DNA from: Akkermansia sp.
GTDB lineage: Bacteria; Verrucomicrobiota; Verrucomicrobiia; Verrucomicrobiales; Akkermansiaceae
Reading direction: 5' to 3'
Length of the DNA stretch: 52,284 bases
Assembly (NCBI GenBank): GCA_017390945.1
Contig: JAFOZZ010000044.1
Location: 1 to 52,284 of the forward strand
Position 1 is the stretch's first letter. Each line of letters begins with the position of its first letter. Shown one piece after another: positions 23,027 to 32,468 of this stretch. Position numbers and translations under genes: made by a program. The notes beneath the pieces are model-generated. The model searched no databases. It had not been told where the DNA came from and saw only the letters and a program-made list of their open reading frames with translations.

Positions 23027-24244
23027 ATGAATCTGAAAATCTACACGGATGAGGTAGAAGAGTTGGCTCGAAAACAGATAGCAAAGTTACTGGCTCAACC
23101 TGCATTTGCGGATGCTAAGGTGCGCATCATGCCCGATGTTCATGCGGGTAAGGGCTGCGTTATCGGCTTTACTGCTGATTTAGGCGATAAGGTAATCCCT
23201 AACATTGTGGGCGTGGATATCGGTTGCGGTATGTTGACGGTGGCTCTGGGTAAACAGAAGCCGGATTTTGCCGCACTCGATGACATTCTGCACCGCAATA
23301 TCCCTAGCGGTATGTACGTACATCGCGAGCCGGTGGAGGCGTTTGATGAACTGGACTCCCTCCATTGTCTGCCGCTGCTGGAGCATGTAAAGCACCTGCG
23401 TTGTTCGCTGGGGTCGCTGGGAGGTGGTAACCATTTTGTGGAGGTTGATGTCGATTCCTACGGCAACCATTACCTCATCATTCACTCCGGTTCGCGTAAC
23501 CTGGGTAAGCAGGTGTGCGATTTGTACCAGAAAATGGCAATTGAGCGTCGCTCCGGTATAGGAAATCGAGGCGAGCTGGAGGCTGCCCTCATTGCTGAGC
23601 TGAAGGAGCAGGGGCGCCAGCGCGAGATTCAGAGCGCTGTTAAAGCCCTGCGTGCTCGCTGGAGTGAACTGACGCCCGATATCCCGGCAGATTTGTGCTA
23701 CTTGGAGGGTGAGGGGCGCGAGCATTACCTGCACGATATGAAAATATGCCAGAACTTCGCCCTGCGTAACCGCGAGGTGATGGCAGAAATCATCATCCGC
23801 CGCCTCGGTCTGGATGTGCAGGATATGTTCCATACCACTCACAACTACATCGACCACGAGAGCAACATTGTACGCAAGGGGGCTATTTCAGCTCGTGCCG
23901 ATGAGAAACTGCTCATCCCCATCAACATGCGCGATGGTTGCATCTATGGTATCGGTAAGGGGAACGACGATTGGAATCAGTCAGCCCCGCATGGTGCAGG
24001 GCGCCTCATGAGTCGCTCTCAGGCCTTCCGAGAGCTGTCGATGAAGGAGTTCCGGAAGCAGATGCAGGGTATTTACACAACGTCTGTGACCCAGAAAACG
24101 CTCGATGAATCGCCCATGGCCTACAAGGGGATGGATGCCATTCTGAAGCATATCGGGCCTACCGTCGATGTGGTGGATATCTTTAAGCCCCTCTACAATT
24201 TCAAAGCCGAGGAAGCTGAGCCGTCTTTTCGCAAGCACGGATAA
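23027..24244 (+). CDS. rtcB: RNA-splicing ligase RtcB
   Basis: Joins RNA 3'-phosphate or 2',3'-cyclic phosphate ends to 5'-OH ends using GTP and Mn2+; used in RNA repair. 405 residues, the size of the bacterial enzymes. Metal-binding and catalytic residues are in place: GVDIGCGM (Asp64, Cys67), GGGNHF (His136), HSGSRN (His153), HNYIDHE (His272), the RKGAISA segment, and His322 in SAPHGAGR, the site of GMP attachment. No rtcA or rtcR neighbour; it stands alone with a long structured leader. Confidence 0.96.
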   Translation: MNLKIYTDEVEELARKQIAKLLAQPAFADAKVRIMPDVHAGKGCVIGFTADLGDKVIPNIVGVDIGCGMLTVALGKQKPDFAALDDILHRNIPSGMYVHREPVEAFDELDSLHCLPLLEHVKHLRCSLGSLGGGNHFVEVDVDSYGNHYLIIHSGSRNLGKQVCDLYQKMAIERRSGIGNRGELEAALIAELKEQGRQREIQSAVKALRARWSELTPDIPADLCYLEGEGREHYLHDMKICQNFALRNREVMAEIIIRRLGLDVQDMFHTTHNYIDHESNIVRKGAISARADEKLLIPINMRDGCIYGIGKGNDDWNQSAPHGAGRLMSRSQAFRELSMKEFRKQMQGIYTTSVTQKTLDESPMAYKGMDAILKHIGPTVDVVDIFKPLYNFKAEEAEPSFRKHG

Positions 24245-24254
24245 TGTATTGTTG

Positions 24255-24284
24255 TCAGCCGCTGTTTTCAGGAGCAGCGGCTGA
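24255..24284 (+). terminator. Hairpin after rtcB
   Basis: A 10 bp perfect stem (24255-24264 with 24275-24284) with a 10-base loop, 11 bases past the stop, lacks a T-run. The loop is TTTTCAGGAG, the same ten bases as the left arm of the leader palindrome at 22950. Confidence 0.45.
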
Positions 24285-24317
24285 ATGAATTCTGTGGATA
24301 AGAGGAGCAATCCAAAA

Positions 24318-24346
24318 TTGACGACTCATGTATGTCGTGCTATCAT
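24318..24346 (+). promoter_or_regulatory. Promoter of the ankyrin gene
   Basis: TTGACG (24318-24323), 17 bases, TATCAT (24341-24346). It rules out the earlier in-frame ATG at 24349 as a start. Confidence 0.6.
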
Positions 24347-24372
24347 GAATGTGCGCTAAAACACACCGCAAT

Positions 24373-25413
24373 ATGATGAAAGGACTCGTTTATTCCCTGT
24401 TGTTACTGGCTACCGCTCTTCCTGTAACCTGCGCAGCTGAGCCGTGGCAGACGGATTGTGTCCGCTTGGCGGAATCCCTCATGACGAAGGATGACGCCCT
24501 CACTCGCAATCAGCAGATGGATAAGTCCCGCGCCGGTGATTACCTGGGGCGGGAGGCCTGGCAGCGCGAAGTGCCGGAGCTGCTCAGGCGCGTGGCGGCC
24601 GGGGGTGATGTGTCGCTGCGTTCACCATCGGGATTCACCGCGCTGCAGGCCGCCTGTATGGCGGGAGATGTAGCACTGGCTCAGGCACTCATCGATGCCG
24701 GGGCTGACGTGAATGCCCGCCCTGAAAAGTGGGAGGATATGGGGTACCCCGGCTATACACCGCTGGGGATGCTGGTGAGTTTTGAGCACCGTACGGCTGA
24801 GGAAGACAGATTGCGGTTGGCTAAAGCTTTGTTGGATAAGAGCGCCGACCCGGATGCCGCAACAATAACCCGAATTTGGGATATAGCTGAGCACAACGTC
24901 CCGTTTGAGCTTACCGCCAGCGATGACTTGCGCCGCCTGTTGCTGCGCTATGGAAATCAGGACCTCGGCAAACGAACGGAGAAGTGGTGGATTGGCTGGA
25001 GATTTTATAGCGCAGGACTTATCCGTGACCTGCTGGAGGGTGGTGTGCACCCTGACAGCCATGTGGGTGAGAAGGGTAGCAACCTTATGCTGGTGTTGAT
25101 GTGGAATCATCCCAACGAGCCCTCGCTGACAGAACTTGCACTCAGTAAAGGCGCAAGCCCCCGTTTTGGTAAACGGGGAAGACGCTATTTCTCTGATTAT
25201 CTGTTCCAACTGCGTGTCGACCGGCAGGTTCACCCCGAGAGTGCGGTGGAAATTGTGCGGCTTTTGCTGGATGCCGGAGCTGATATCAATGCCTTGAATA
25301 ACAGCGGAAACTCGTTGCGCATTCACTTCGGGCGCATCGATTCTGCTGCGGCTCGTGCTGTGGGAGAACTTTTGCGCTCGCGTGGCGCAAAACTGCATCC
25401 CGATGCCAAATAA
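24373..25413 (+). CDS. Secreted ankyrin-repeat protein
   Basis: 346 residues from the ATG at 24373 (24376 also possible). The signal peptide covers about 1-21 (LLLLATALPVTCAA). Ankyrin repeats: SGFTALQAACMAGDVALAQALIDAGADVNARP, then GYTPLGMLVSFEH...LAKALLDKSADPDAA, and near the end AVEIVRLLLDAGADINALN and VGELLRSRGAK. The middle (about 175-250) is more divergent but keeps the helix spacing. Exported to the periplasm or beyond; a binding role is likely, partner unknown. Confidence 0.82.
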   Translation: MMKGLVYSLLLLATALPVTCAAEPWQTDCVRLAESLMTKDDALTRNQQMDKSRAGDYLGREAWQREVPELLRRVAAGGDVSLRSPSGFTALQAACMAGDVALAQALIDAGADVNARPEKWEDMGYPGYTPLGMLVSFEHRTAEEDRLRLAKALLDKSADPDAATITRIWDIAEHNVPFELTASDDLRRLLLRYGNQDLGKRTEKWWIGWRFYSAGLIRDLLEGGVHPDSHVGEKGSNLMLVLMWNHPNEPSLTELALSKGASPRFGKRGRRYFSDYLFQLRVDRQVHPESAVEIVRLLLDAGADINALNNSGNSLRIHFGRIDSAAARAVGELLRSRGAKLHPDAK

Positions 25414-25458
25414 TGCACTCCCGCAGGTTCAATAGCTCAGATATGTCTGAGATTTGGC

Positions 25459-25487
25459 TTGCCTGAACGGGGTGGCGGTAGTACAAT
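25459..25487 (+). promoter_or_regulatory. Promoter of metG
   Basis: TTGCCT (25459-25464), 17 bases, TACAAT (25482-25487), with GC before the -35. Only nine bases separate the -10 from the ATG, so the leader is 1-3 bases at most. Confidence 0.65.
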
Positions 25488-25496
25488 TTCCGCGCT

Positions 25497-27131
25497 ATGT
25501 TCTACATCACTACAGCAATTGATTATACGAATGGTTCCCCCCACATCGGGCATGCTTATGAGAAAGTCCTTGCGGACGTATTGGCTCGTTGGCACCGAAT
25601 GTGCGGTGAGGATACTTTCCTGCTGACAGGTGTAGACCAGCACGGCCAGAAGGTACAGCAGAAGGCTGAGGAGGCCGACATCTCCCCGCAGGAGTACGCC
25701 GATACTGTGACCAAGCGCTTCATCGCCCTCTGGGAGCGCCTTGGTATCTCCTATGATGGCTGGGCAGCTACCACTGATGCCCGCCACAAGGCCTGCGTGC
25801 AGAAGATTCTCACCAACTTGAAGGAGAAGGGCTGCCTGTATAAAAAGGCCTACAAGGGCTTCTACTCTGTGCGTCAGGAGCAGTTCCTCACCGACAAGGA
25901 GCGCGGCGAGGACGGCAACTTCGGCCCCGAGTGGGGGCAGGTGATTGAGCTGGAGGAGGAGAACTGGTACTTCAACCTGACGGCTCACACCGCATGGCTG
26001 AAGGAGTTTGTGACGACGCACCCCGAGTGTGTTACACCCGACTTCCGCCGCCAGGATTTGCTGCAAGCTATCGAGCGCGCGACGAATGATCTCTGCATCT
26101 CTCGTCCCAAGGATCGTCTGAGCTGGGGGATTCCGCTGCCGTTCGACCCGGATTTCGTGACCTACGTATGGTTCGACGCCCTGATTAACTACATTTCCTT
26201 CGCCGGTTATCTGTCCGATGGCAACCCCACGCTGCCCGACTTCAACAAGCTGTGGCCTGCTGCCTGTGAGGTGATTGGTAAGGATATCCTTGTGCCTGCT
26301 CACGGTATCTACTGGTTCTGCATGCTGCACGCCATGGGCTTCTCCGATGACGAGATGCCCCGCCTGCTGGTGCATGGCTGGCTCAACATCAAGGGTGAGA
26401 AGATGTCTAAGTCCCTCGGCAACATCGTAGACCCGAACGATCTCTGCGATGTATTCGGCCCGGAGGCTGTGCGCTACTACCTGGTGCGCGATACCAAGAC
26501 CGGCTACGACAGCGACTATGATGCTGAGCGCATGAAGATGATTTACAACACCGAGCTTGCCAACGACCTCGGCAACCTCTGCAACCGCTCCCTCAACATG
26601 TGCACGCGCTACCTCGGTGGTACGGTGACTGTGGCTGCTGAGCCCTCTGCCGATGAGCTCTCCGCTGCTCTCCGCCAGAGCATGGCCGACACGGTCGCTC
26701 GCTTCACGGAGTGCATGAATGCTTACAACACCTCCGAGGCTCTTGCCGCGCTGAATGCTCACGTGGGGCAGTGCAATGCCTACATCGAGAAGACTCAGCC
26801 CTTCATGCTTGCTAAGGACGAAACTCGTCTGCCCGAGCTGCAGAGCGTGCTCTCTCACCTGCTGGAGAGCTGTGTGCAGGTTGGCTACCTCATCGGCTGC
26901 GTGCTGCCCGATGCCTCCGCCCGCATCCTCTCCCAGCTGCAGGTGGATGCCGCCACCCTCAGCCCGCAGACCCTTGCATGGGGTATCCTGAAGGATGGTC
27001 ACGCTGTGCAGGCTCCCAGCCCCGTCTTCCCCCGCATCCTCTCCGAAGAGGAGAAGCAGAAGATGGCTGAGAAGGCCGCCAAAGCTGCGGCTAAGGCCGC
27101 CCGCAAAGCCGCCGCCCAGGAGCAGCAATAA
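25497..27131 (+). CDS. metG: Methionyl-tRNA synthetase
   Basis: Charges tRNA-Met. 544 residues. The class I signatures are PHIGHAYEKV at 15-24 and KMSKSLGN later. The insertion domain lacks the zinc-binding cysteine tetrads (KGFYSVRQEQFLTD), so it is the zinc-free knuckle type. After the anticodon-binding helices there is no C-terminal EMAP-like tRNA-binding domain; the protein ends in a 27-residue Ala/Lys/Glu helix (KAAKAAAKAARKAAAQEQQ). Near-leaderless promoter; closed by a terminator at 27159. Confidence 0.97.
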   Translation: MFYITTAIDYTNGSPHIGHAYEKVLADVLARWHRMCGEDTFLLTGVDQHGQKVQQKAEEADISPQEYADTVTKRFIALWERLGISYDGWAATTDARHKACVQKILTNLKEKGCLYKKAYKGFYSVRQEQFLTDKERGEDGNFGPEWGQVIELEEENWYFNLTAHTAWLKEFVTTHPECVTPDFRRQDLLQAIERATNDLCISRPKDRLSWGIPLPFDPDFVTYVWFDALINYISFAGYLSDGNPTLPDFNKLWPAACEVIGKDILVPAHGIYWFCMLHAMGFSDDEMPRLLVHGWLNIKGEKMSKSLGNIVDPNDLCDVFGPEAVRYYLVRDTKTGYDSDYDAERMKMIYNTELANDLGNLCNRSLNMCTRYLGGTVTVAAEPSADELSAALRQSMADTVARFTECMNAYNTSEALAALNAHVGQCNAYIEKTQPFMLAKDETRLPELQSVLSHLLESCVQVGYLIGCVLPDASARILSQLQVDAATLSPQTLAWGILKDGHAVQAPSPVFPRILSEEEKQKMAEKAAKAAAKAARKAAAQEQQ

Positions 27132-27158
27132 AGTGTCTGACACTCATTTCATTTAACA

Positions 27159-27200
27159 ACCACCCCCGTGCCGTTCAATAGGCGCGTGGGTGGTGCGTTT
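27159..27200 (+). terminator. Terminator of metG
   Basis: ACCACCC (27159-27165) pairs with GGGTGGT (27188-27194), extended inward by further pairs (CG, GCC), and is followed by GCGTTTT. Confidence 0.65.
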
Positions 27201-27221
27201 TGCTGAGGAGATGCCTCTAAA

Positions 27222-27300
27222 GATGTTTTGGATGTTTAATGTTTGATGTTTAAAGGCGGAAAGCGACCGCTAATTGTGTAACTGCCGCCTTTATCACCAG
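27222..27300. repeat. Repeat C: AT-rich head plus short dispersed element, copy 2
   Basis: GATGTTTAATGTTTGATGTTTAA (27230-27252) recurs in repeats A and B. The following 50 bases (27249-27298) match 14098-14150. A possible hairpin pairs AAAGGCGG with CCGCCTTT. The rest of the metG-to-Sel1 gap holds nothing else except the terminators. Confidence 0.6.
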
Positions 27301-27371
27301 AAGTTCTCTGGGATTCTTTTGTTTTTTCAGACTTGCAGGGGGGCTGCTGATGGTGCCCTTTATCCGATAAA

Positions 27372-27397
27372 AAAGCCTCCGTGGAAACGGAGGCTTT
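27372..27397 (-). terminator. Terminator after the Sel1-like gene
   Basis: An 11 bp perfect stem (27372-27382 with 27387-27397) with a GGAA-type loop; T-run on the minus strand. Confidence 0.8.
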
Positions 27398-27426
27398 GGA
27401 TGAATAGTATTCTATGTGTTGCTCGC

Positions 27427-27780
27427 TTATTCCTCGGGTTCGCCTTGGCTGGCGAGCATGGCGGAGGCCATAGTGTTGCCGCTGCGGGCGGCGATGCGCA
27501 GGGCGGTGAGTGCCTTGTCGGTGTCTTTGGGCAGGAGTGTGCCCTGGATGAGGCACATGGCGAGCACAAAGAGCGCGACATGGTCGCCGCTCTGAGCTGC
27601 GGATTCGAGGTTGGCGATATCCTCGCGCGTCTTCACCTGGGCAAAGTACACGCGTGCGAGCTGGTTTTGCGCCTCGGCATGGCCGGCAAAGGCGGCACGG
27701 CGCAGGTGTTCTGCGCCTTCCGCGGCATTGCCAGCCTTAAAGGCGAGGGCGGCTTGCTGGTATTCGTGTTCCGCGTCCAT
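27427..27780 (-). CDS. Sel1-like repeat protein
   Basis: 117 residues from the ATG at 27780, one base after the GH20 stop, so translation is probably coupled. It consists of two to three TPR/Sel1-like helical pairs: EYQQAALAFKAGNAAEGAEHLRRAAFAGHAEAQNQLARVYF, then LESAAQSGDHVALFVLAMCLIQG and ALTALRIAARSGNTMASAMLASQ. Sel1 repeats mediate protein contacts. No signal peptide, so cytoplasmic. The function relative to the hexosaminidase is unknown. Confidence 0.75.
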   Translation of the reverse strand: MDAEHEYQQAALAFKAGNAAEGAEHLRRAAFAGHAEAQNQLARVYFAQVKTREDIANLESAAQSGDHVALFVLAMCLIQGTLLPKDTDKALTALRIAARSGNTMASAMLASQGEPEE

Positions 27781-27781
27781 G

Positions 27782-30097
27782 TTATTTGCCGGGGGCGGAG
27801 AACTCAACCTTGAGGCTGTGAACCTTACCATTAAAGCTTTCGCCTACGGTCTGTAAGGGGAGAACAAAGGTGGAGCGCAGTCCTTTGGTGCGGTTCTTCC
27901 AGCCGTTTTCGCGGTCTTTGTAGTTCATGAGTGTGAGGGTGCCAATCTCAGCACCATCTACCAGCAGCTGAGTGCTCTGGGGCTTGCCGATGAGTTCGAG
28001 CTTCACCTTCTTACCTACGGGCAGCTTGCCACCGAAGGAGAACTCCATGGTGTCATCACGGCGGAAACCAACGGTGCCGTCTTTCATGACTGCGATAAGC
28101 TTACCCTCCGGGCCGCTGAGCAGCACCTGCTCGGTACCCTCGGGGGCTGCGGTGAGCTCTACCTCGGCAGTGAGGTGGTAGTTCGGGCCGGCTGCCTTCT
28201 CATTCAGCTGCATGGGCAGGGTGGCGGGGGCTGCCTGTACCGGGGCGTCACCTGCACGGACGTTGAGTGGATTCAGGCCGGGTGCCTCGCCAATCTTGTC
28301 GGCAAGGGCTCGGTGCTGCTTGAATGTGTCCGGGCTCTGCTCCGTGCCCCACATGCGCTGGCTGAGCACGTCGGTTGAGGTGCGGAAGATGTCCCAGATA
28401 TCGTACATGCCGTAGCCGGAGTGGCGGAGGTCGCACATGTCGTTCCAGATGGCGAATGTAGCGCCGATGAGGTTCGGGTGACCGGCAGGGATGTGGGTGT
28501 TGCCCACATAGTTGGGACGCCACTTCTCATACTGGAAGGCGTTGTTGAGTGTAGGCCAGTAGTAGCCAGCAAAGGGTACGATGTAAAGGTGGCCATCGTT
28601 GGTGTTGATGAGCTTGTAGCCGGCGTTCATAGCCTCCACCGGGTCTTGCCACTGGCTGCTCCACAGGTTCATTTCCACGCCCTCGGCCTCCACAGGAGTC
28701 TTACCGGGCTTGTGGGTCAGGCTGCCCCAGATACGCGGGGTGAAACCGCGGCTCTTCACGTACTTGAGCAGGCCGTCGGAGTACTTGCGGTAAGCCTCGG
28801 AATCACCGTAGAACTCATCGGCGCCTACGTGGATGACGCAGCCATCCAGCGGAGCCTTGCCGGTCTCGGCATCGGGCAGCAGGTATTCATCAAGCACTTC
28901 GGATACGAACTTGAGAGTCTCAGGGTTGCCGGCATCGATGTGGTCGGAGCGGCGACCGGGGTTACCCATCTTGCCCTGATAAATGAGGTCGGGGCGTACC
29001 TTGGTGAAGGAAAGGGCGTGGCCGGGGGTGTCGAACTCAGGTACGATATTTACGCCGCGCAGCTTGGCGTAGTCGATGAGCTCGCGGAACTCTTTCTTGG
29101 TGAAGGAGAGGTCCTGAGCCGTAAGCGGTACGCCGTTTTTGCCCACCATCTTGCTTTCCAGACGGAAGGCGGTGTAGGCCTCCTTGAGCGGGTCGTGGCC
29201 GTCCTTCACATATTCCTCGAGGAAGATGTAGTTGTTGTTGATGACGAGGTGCAGGTCGTTCATCTTGTACCAGGCCATGGTGTCGATGGCCTTGCGCAGG
29301 TCGTCCAGAGTGTAGGGGGTACGGGCGATGTCGAAGAGAACGCCGCGCACCTGGTAGCGGGGTACGTCGAACGCAGCGCCGCAGGGTACACTGCCGCCGG
29401 TCTGCTTGAGAATCTGCAACATGGTACGGGAACCCCACATCAGGCCGGTGTCGGAGGGCGCTGCAATGTAGAGCGCCTTGTCACTGACTTTCATGTGATA
29501 GGATTCGCGCATGGCTTTCGTATCAACGGCGGCTCCAGAGGGAGCCTTCGTTGCCATGTGTGCGTGACGAATGAAGCAAATCTGCGCTTCGCGAGGGTCT
29601 TTCACGAGCTCAACCTCGCAGTTGCCGATGGCTTTCAGGTCGGCGCTGAGGAGCTCTTTCAGCTCAGGAGCGGCGTTGGTGTACACCTTTACTTTGTCGC
29701 CGAGGCGGAACTCACCCTTGCCGCCCTTCCACTGCAGGATGGAGGGGATAACCTGCGGCTTGGCGTTCACGTCGCCGTTGGCTTGATGGCGGCTCTTTAC
29801 GAGGATTTCGTAGTCCTTACTGAAAGCCTCCTTGCCATCTTTGGTGACGCGGAAGTTGACCTTTACCGGGGTGTCGCTGAGTACGCGGCGTACTTTGCCA
29901 TCGGCTGTGATAATCTGCTCGTAGTCAGCGCCAAGGAACTGAACATCCGCACCGGGGACGGTGGGTACGCTCAGTGTATCACCGGGGGTGAGGGTGGCGG
30001 GAACCGTGAGGCTGTCTGCTATCTTTTTGGCATCTTGTGCCGAGAGGGTGCTTACAGTCATGGCAGCTAACATCAATAATGTTGATTTAGTAGTCAT
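27782..30097 (-). CDS. Secreted GH20 beta-N-acetylhexosaminidase
   Basis: Releases terminal GlcNAc or GalNAc from glycans by substrate-assisted catalysis. 771 residues: signal peptide about 1-20 (ending TLSA); an N-terminal beta domain; a GH20b-like domain at about 115-245; the TIM barrel from about 248 (VRGVLFDIART) with NIVPEFDTPGHA, the catalytic pair Asp427-Glu428 in HVGADEF, and EMNLWSSQWQ. The C terminus (about 635-771) resembles a concanavalin/LamG-like beta-sandwich (EQVLLSGPEGKLIAVMKDG, STQLLVDGAEIGTL). This architecture is typical of mucin-degrading Verrucomicrobiota. A possible own promoter (TTGAAA-18-TATTTA on the minus strand) lies within the end of the gene upstream. Confidence 0.93.
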   Translation of the reverse strand: MTTKSTLLMLAAMTVSTLSAQDAKKIADSLTVPATLTPGDTLSVPTVPGADVQFLGADYEQIITADGKVRRVLSDTPVKVNFRVTKDGKEAFSKDYEILVKSRHQANGDVNAKPQVIPSILQWKGGKGEFRLGDKVKVYTNAAPELKELLSADLKAIGNCEVELVKDPREAQICFIRHAHMATKAPSGAAVDTKAMRESYHMKVSDKALYIAAPSDTGLMWGSRTMLQILKQTGGSVPCGAAFDVPRYQVRGVLFDIARTPYTLDDLRKAIDTMAWYKMNDLHLVINNNYIFLEEYVKDGHDPLKEAYTAFRLESKMVGKNGVPLTAQDLSFTKKEFRELIDYAKLRGVNIVPEFDTPGHALSFTKVRPDLIYQGKMGNPGRRSDHIDAGNPETLKFVSEVLDEYLLPDAETGKAPLDGCVIHVGADEFYGDSEAYRKYSDGLLKYVKSRGFTPRIWGSLTHKPGKTPVEAEGVEMNLWSSQWQDPVEAMNAGYKLINTNDGHLYIVPFAGYYWPTLNNAFQYEKWRPNYVGNTHIPAGHPNLIGATFAIWNDMCDLRHSGYGMYDIWDIFRTSTDVLSQRMWGTEQSPDTFKQHRALADKIGEAPGLNPLNVRAGDAPVQAAPATLPMQLNEKAAGPNYHLTAEVELTAAPEGTEQVLLSGPEGKLIAVMKDGTVGFRRDDTMEFSFGGKLPVGKKVKLELIGKPQSTQLLVDGAEIGTLTLMNYKDRENGWKNRTKGLRSTFVLPLQTVGESFNGKVHSLKVEFSAPGK

Positions 30098-30130
30098 AAT
30101 CGGTTTAATGTAGGTTGAAATAAATAAAGG

Positions 30131-30913
30131 TTATGTGGCTGCAATTTCAATCCACGGCAGGCGATAGGCTGCCGGAGCACAGACGAGTTGAGTGGGGAGC
30201 TGGAGCTCGCTGAGTGTCTGTTGCATGGCTTTGTGAGCCTTTTCGGGGGTGTTGCAGTCCTGGCTGATGTGGGCGAGCACAATGTGCTGGAGGTCGGGGT
30301 GAGCAATCTGGCGAACAAACTCGCCTGCCTGCTCATTGGACAGGTGTCCCCAGTTGCTTTCAATACGCTCGATGAGTGCCATCGGGCGACCGGAGTTGTA
30401 GAGCATCTCATTGTCGTAGTTGGACTCCAGATAGAGACCGTGTACGCCGGAGAGCAGGGTATCCATACCGCGCATGATGCGCCCGGTGTCCGTTATGTAG
30501 CCGAGGCGTGTGCCCTCGTACTCAAAGAGATAGCCTACGGGATCCGTGGCATCGTGGCTTACGGCAAAGGGGGTGACGGTAATGGCTCCAATCTTCACCG
30601 GGCTGCCGGGCTCGATGTAGGTGAAGGTGGTGGAGGCTGATGCCATGACGCGCAAATCCTGCCCGAGATAGCGGGTGCAATAGACGCGCAAGGCATCCTT
30701 TTTGGAAAGGATGCCAAGGCCGCAGGTGTGGTCTGTGTGCTCGTGGGTGAACAACACGCCGGAGAGGTCGCAGACAGCCAGTCCGCATTCTGCCAGCCCC
30801 TTGCGGATGCGTGTGGCGCTGATGCCGGTATCTACCAGCAGGTGGGTGCCACCGGCGGATATGACGGTGGCATTGCCCTTGCTACTGCTGGCGAGTGGTG
30901 AAAAACGAATCAT
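30131..30913 (-). CDS. Metallo-beta-lactamase-fold hydrolase, YycJ/WalJ-like
   Basis: 260 residues. The N-terminal FSPLASSSKGNATVI, the metal motif THEHTDH, SHDATDPVGYLFEYEG, ITDTG and LESNYD are typical of the YycJ/WalJ group of MBL hydrolases, which are probably nucleases or phosphodiesterases. No signal peptide. Its start overlaps the peroxidase stop by ATGA, so the two are co-translated. What links it to the peroxidase is not evident. Confidence 0.85.
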   Translation of the reverse strand: MIRFSPLASSSKGNATVISAGGTHLLVDTGISATRIRKGLAECGLAVCDLSGVLFTHEHTDHTCGLGILSKKDALRVYCTRYLGQDLRVMASASTTFTYIEPGSPVKIGAITVTPFAVSHDATDPVGYLFEYEGTRLGYITDTGRIMRGMDTLLSGVHGLYLESNYDNEMLYNSGRPMALIERIESNWGHLSNEQAGEFVRQIAHPDLQHIVLAHISQDCNTPEKAHKAMQQTLSELQLPTQLVCAPAAYRLPWIEIAAT

Positions 30914-32442
30914 TTGTCGGTCTGTTCGGCCTTTTGCTGAGCGCTGGGAAGCTGCTCGCTTACAAACTCGGGCTCAACATCCTTGGCGGTGAGCTCAGTG
31001 AGCGGCTTGCCCTTGTAGCAGCCGGTCTGTGCCTGCAGGAACGCCGTTACATCTGCCACGAGGGCTGCGGAGGGCGTCTTGCGGGTCTGCGTCTCGAACA
31101 TGATGCGCACGGCATCTTCGAGCTTGTCTACCGTCCCCGTGTGGAAGTAGGGAGCAGTGAGTGCTACGTTGCGCAGGTTCGGCACGCGGAACATATCCTT
31201 GTGCTGTTCCTTCTTGGTGAAGTCCTTCAGGCCGAAGGCGCCCTCCGTGTAGTCTGTGGTGGCGAGGGTGCGCAGCTTAGCGTGCGTATTGATGTACTCA
31301 AAGCTCTGGCCGCCCATGGTGGGACCAGCATGGCAGGTGGCGCAGCCGTAGGTCAGGAAGTCCTCCATGCCCTTCTTCTGCTGCTTCGTCATGGCGTTGT
31401 CGTCGCCCATCAGGTATTTGTCGAAATCGCTGTCCGGGGTGACAAGTGTGCGCTCATAGGCTGCGATGGCATCGGTGATAGTCTCGGCAGTGATGCCCTT
31501 ATCGCCATATACCAGGGGGAAGAGAATCTTGTACTCGCTGTCCTTGGCAAGTTTTTCAGCGATAGCTTTCCAGTCATCGGGGTGGCTGTAGCCCATTTCC
31601 ACAGGATTGAGGGGCGGGCCACCTGCCTGCTCCTGCAGGTTTGCGGCGCGGCCATCCCAGAACTGGCGGATATTGTGCTCAGCATTGTAGACAGTGGGGG
31701 CATTCACGCCACCCAGCTGGGGCTTGCCATCGGCACCGGGAACGCCCTCGGACTTGGCGAGGTTGTCGGTGCCACCCTTGGTGAGGTCGTGACAGGAGGC
31801 GCAGGATACCTTATTGGTGGTGGACAGGCGGGCGTCGAAGTACAGGCGGTGTCCCAGGTACACCTTACCCCAGGTCTTGGCCAGCGTTTCCTGGTCCGGG
31901 TTGCTGGCGGCATCCGGCAGGTTCCAAACGTAGGCGGTGAACTCATCCTGCGTCATGTCAGCCGGGCGGATGGGGGCGAATGCACGCTTCATGGCCTCCT
32001 TCTGGCTGTAGTGATGGCGCATGATGGTGATATCGTCCTGTGTGAGGGCGGTACCCAGGTGCACCATGGTATAGAGAGCAGGGGGCATGCTGCGAGTGCG
32101 CAGTACCTGATCCATCTTCAGGAAATCGATATTGGAGGAGCGCACGGAGCCATCGGGCTTCATGGTAAAGGCGCGCTGAGCACCCTCGATATCGCGCTTC
32201 ATCTGGCCGAGGGAAAGGAGATTCATAAGGCCGTTGAACGCGGGTTTCTCACCGTGGCAGTCGGCGCATTTGCTATTCATCACGGCTTCTGCCATGTTCT
32301 TAGCTGCCTCGGGCGTAGCCGGGGTGGGAAGGGTGCTGGGAGCATCTGCGGGCAGAATTATAGCGGAGAATACACCGGCAAGGCCGATGACGACACCTGC
32401 CGCAGAGATGCCTTGAAGGTAAGGAGTGATTTTGTTGCTCAT
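30910..32442 (-). CDS. Tri-haem cytochrome c peroxidase
   Basis: 510 residues. One N-terminal membrane anchor or signal (about 11-30). Three CxxCH haem sites: CADCH (59-63), CASCH (214-218) and CATCH (367-371). The second and third with their surroundings (KVYLGHRLYFDARLS, FWDGRA, AYERTLVTPDS, FRVPNLRNVALTAPYFHTG) form the classical di-haem peroxidase; the first belongs to an extra N-terminal mono-haem domain, as in YhjA-type enzymes. It should reduce H2O2 in the periplasm with electrons from quinol or cytochromes. Confidence 0.9.
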   Translation of the reverse strand: MSNKITPYLQGISAAGVVIGLAGVFSAIILPADAPSTLPTPATPEAAKNMAEAVMNSKCADCHGEKPAFNGLMNLLSLGQMKRDIEGAQRAFTMKPDGSVRSSNIDFLKMDQVLRTRSMPPALYTMVHLGTALTQDDITIMRHHYSQKEAMKRAFAPIRPADMTQDEFTAYVWNLPDAASNPDQETLAKTWGKVYLGHRLYFDARLSTTNKVSCASCHDLTKGGTDNLAKSEGVPGADGKPQLGGVNAPTVYNAEHNIRQFWDGRAANLQEQAGGPPLNPVEMGYSHPDDWKAIAEKLAKDSEYKILFPLVYGDKGITAETITDAIAAYERTLVTPDSDFDKYLMGDDNAMTKQQKKGMEDFLTYGCATCHAGPTMGGQSFEYINTHAKLRTLATTDYTEGAFGLKDFTKKEQHKDMFRVPNLRNVALTAPYFHTGTVDKLEDAVRIMFETQTRKTPSAALVADVTAFLQAQTGCYKGKPLTELTAKDVEPEFVSEQLPSAQQKAEQTDK

Positions 32443-32468
32443 AAAATTGGGAGAATGTCTATGGTGTT

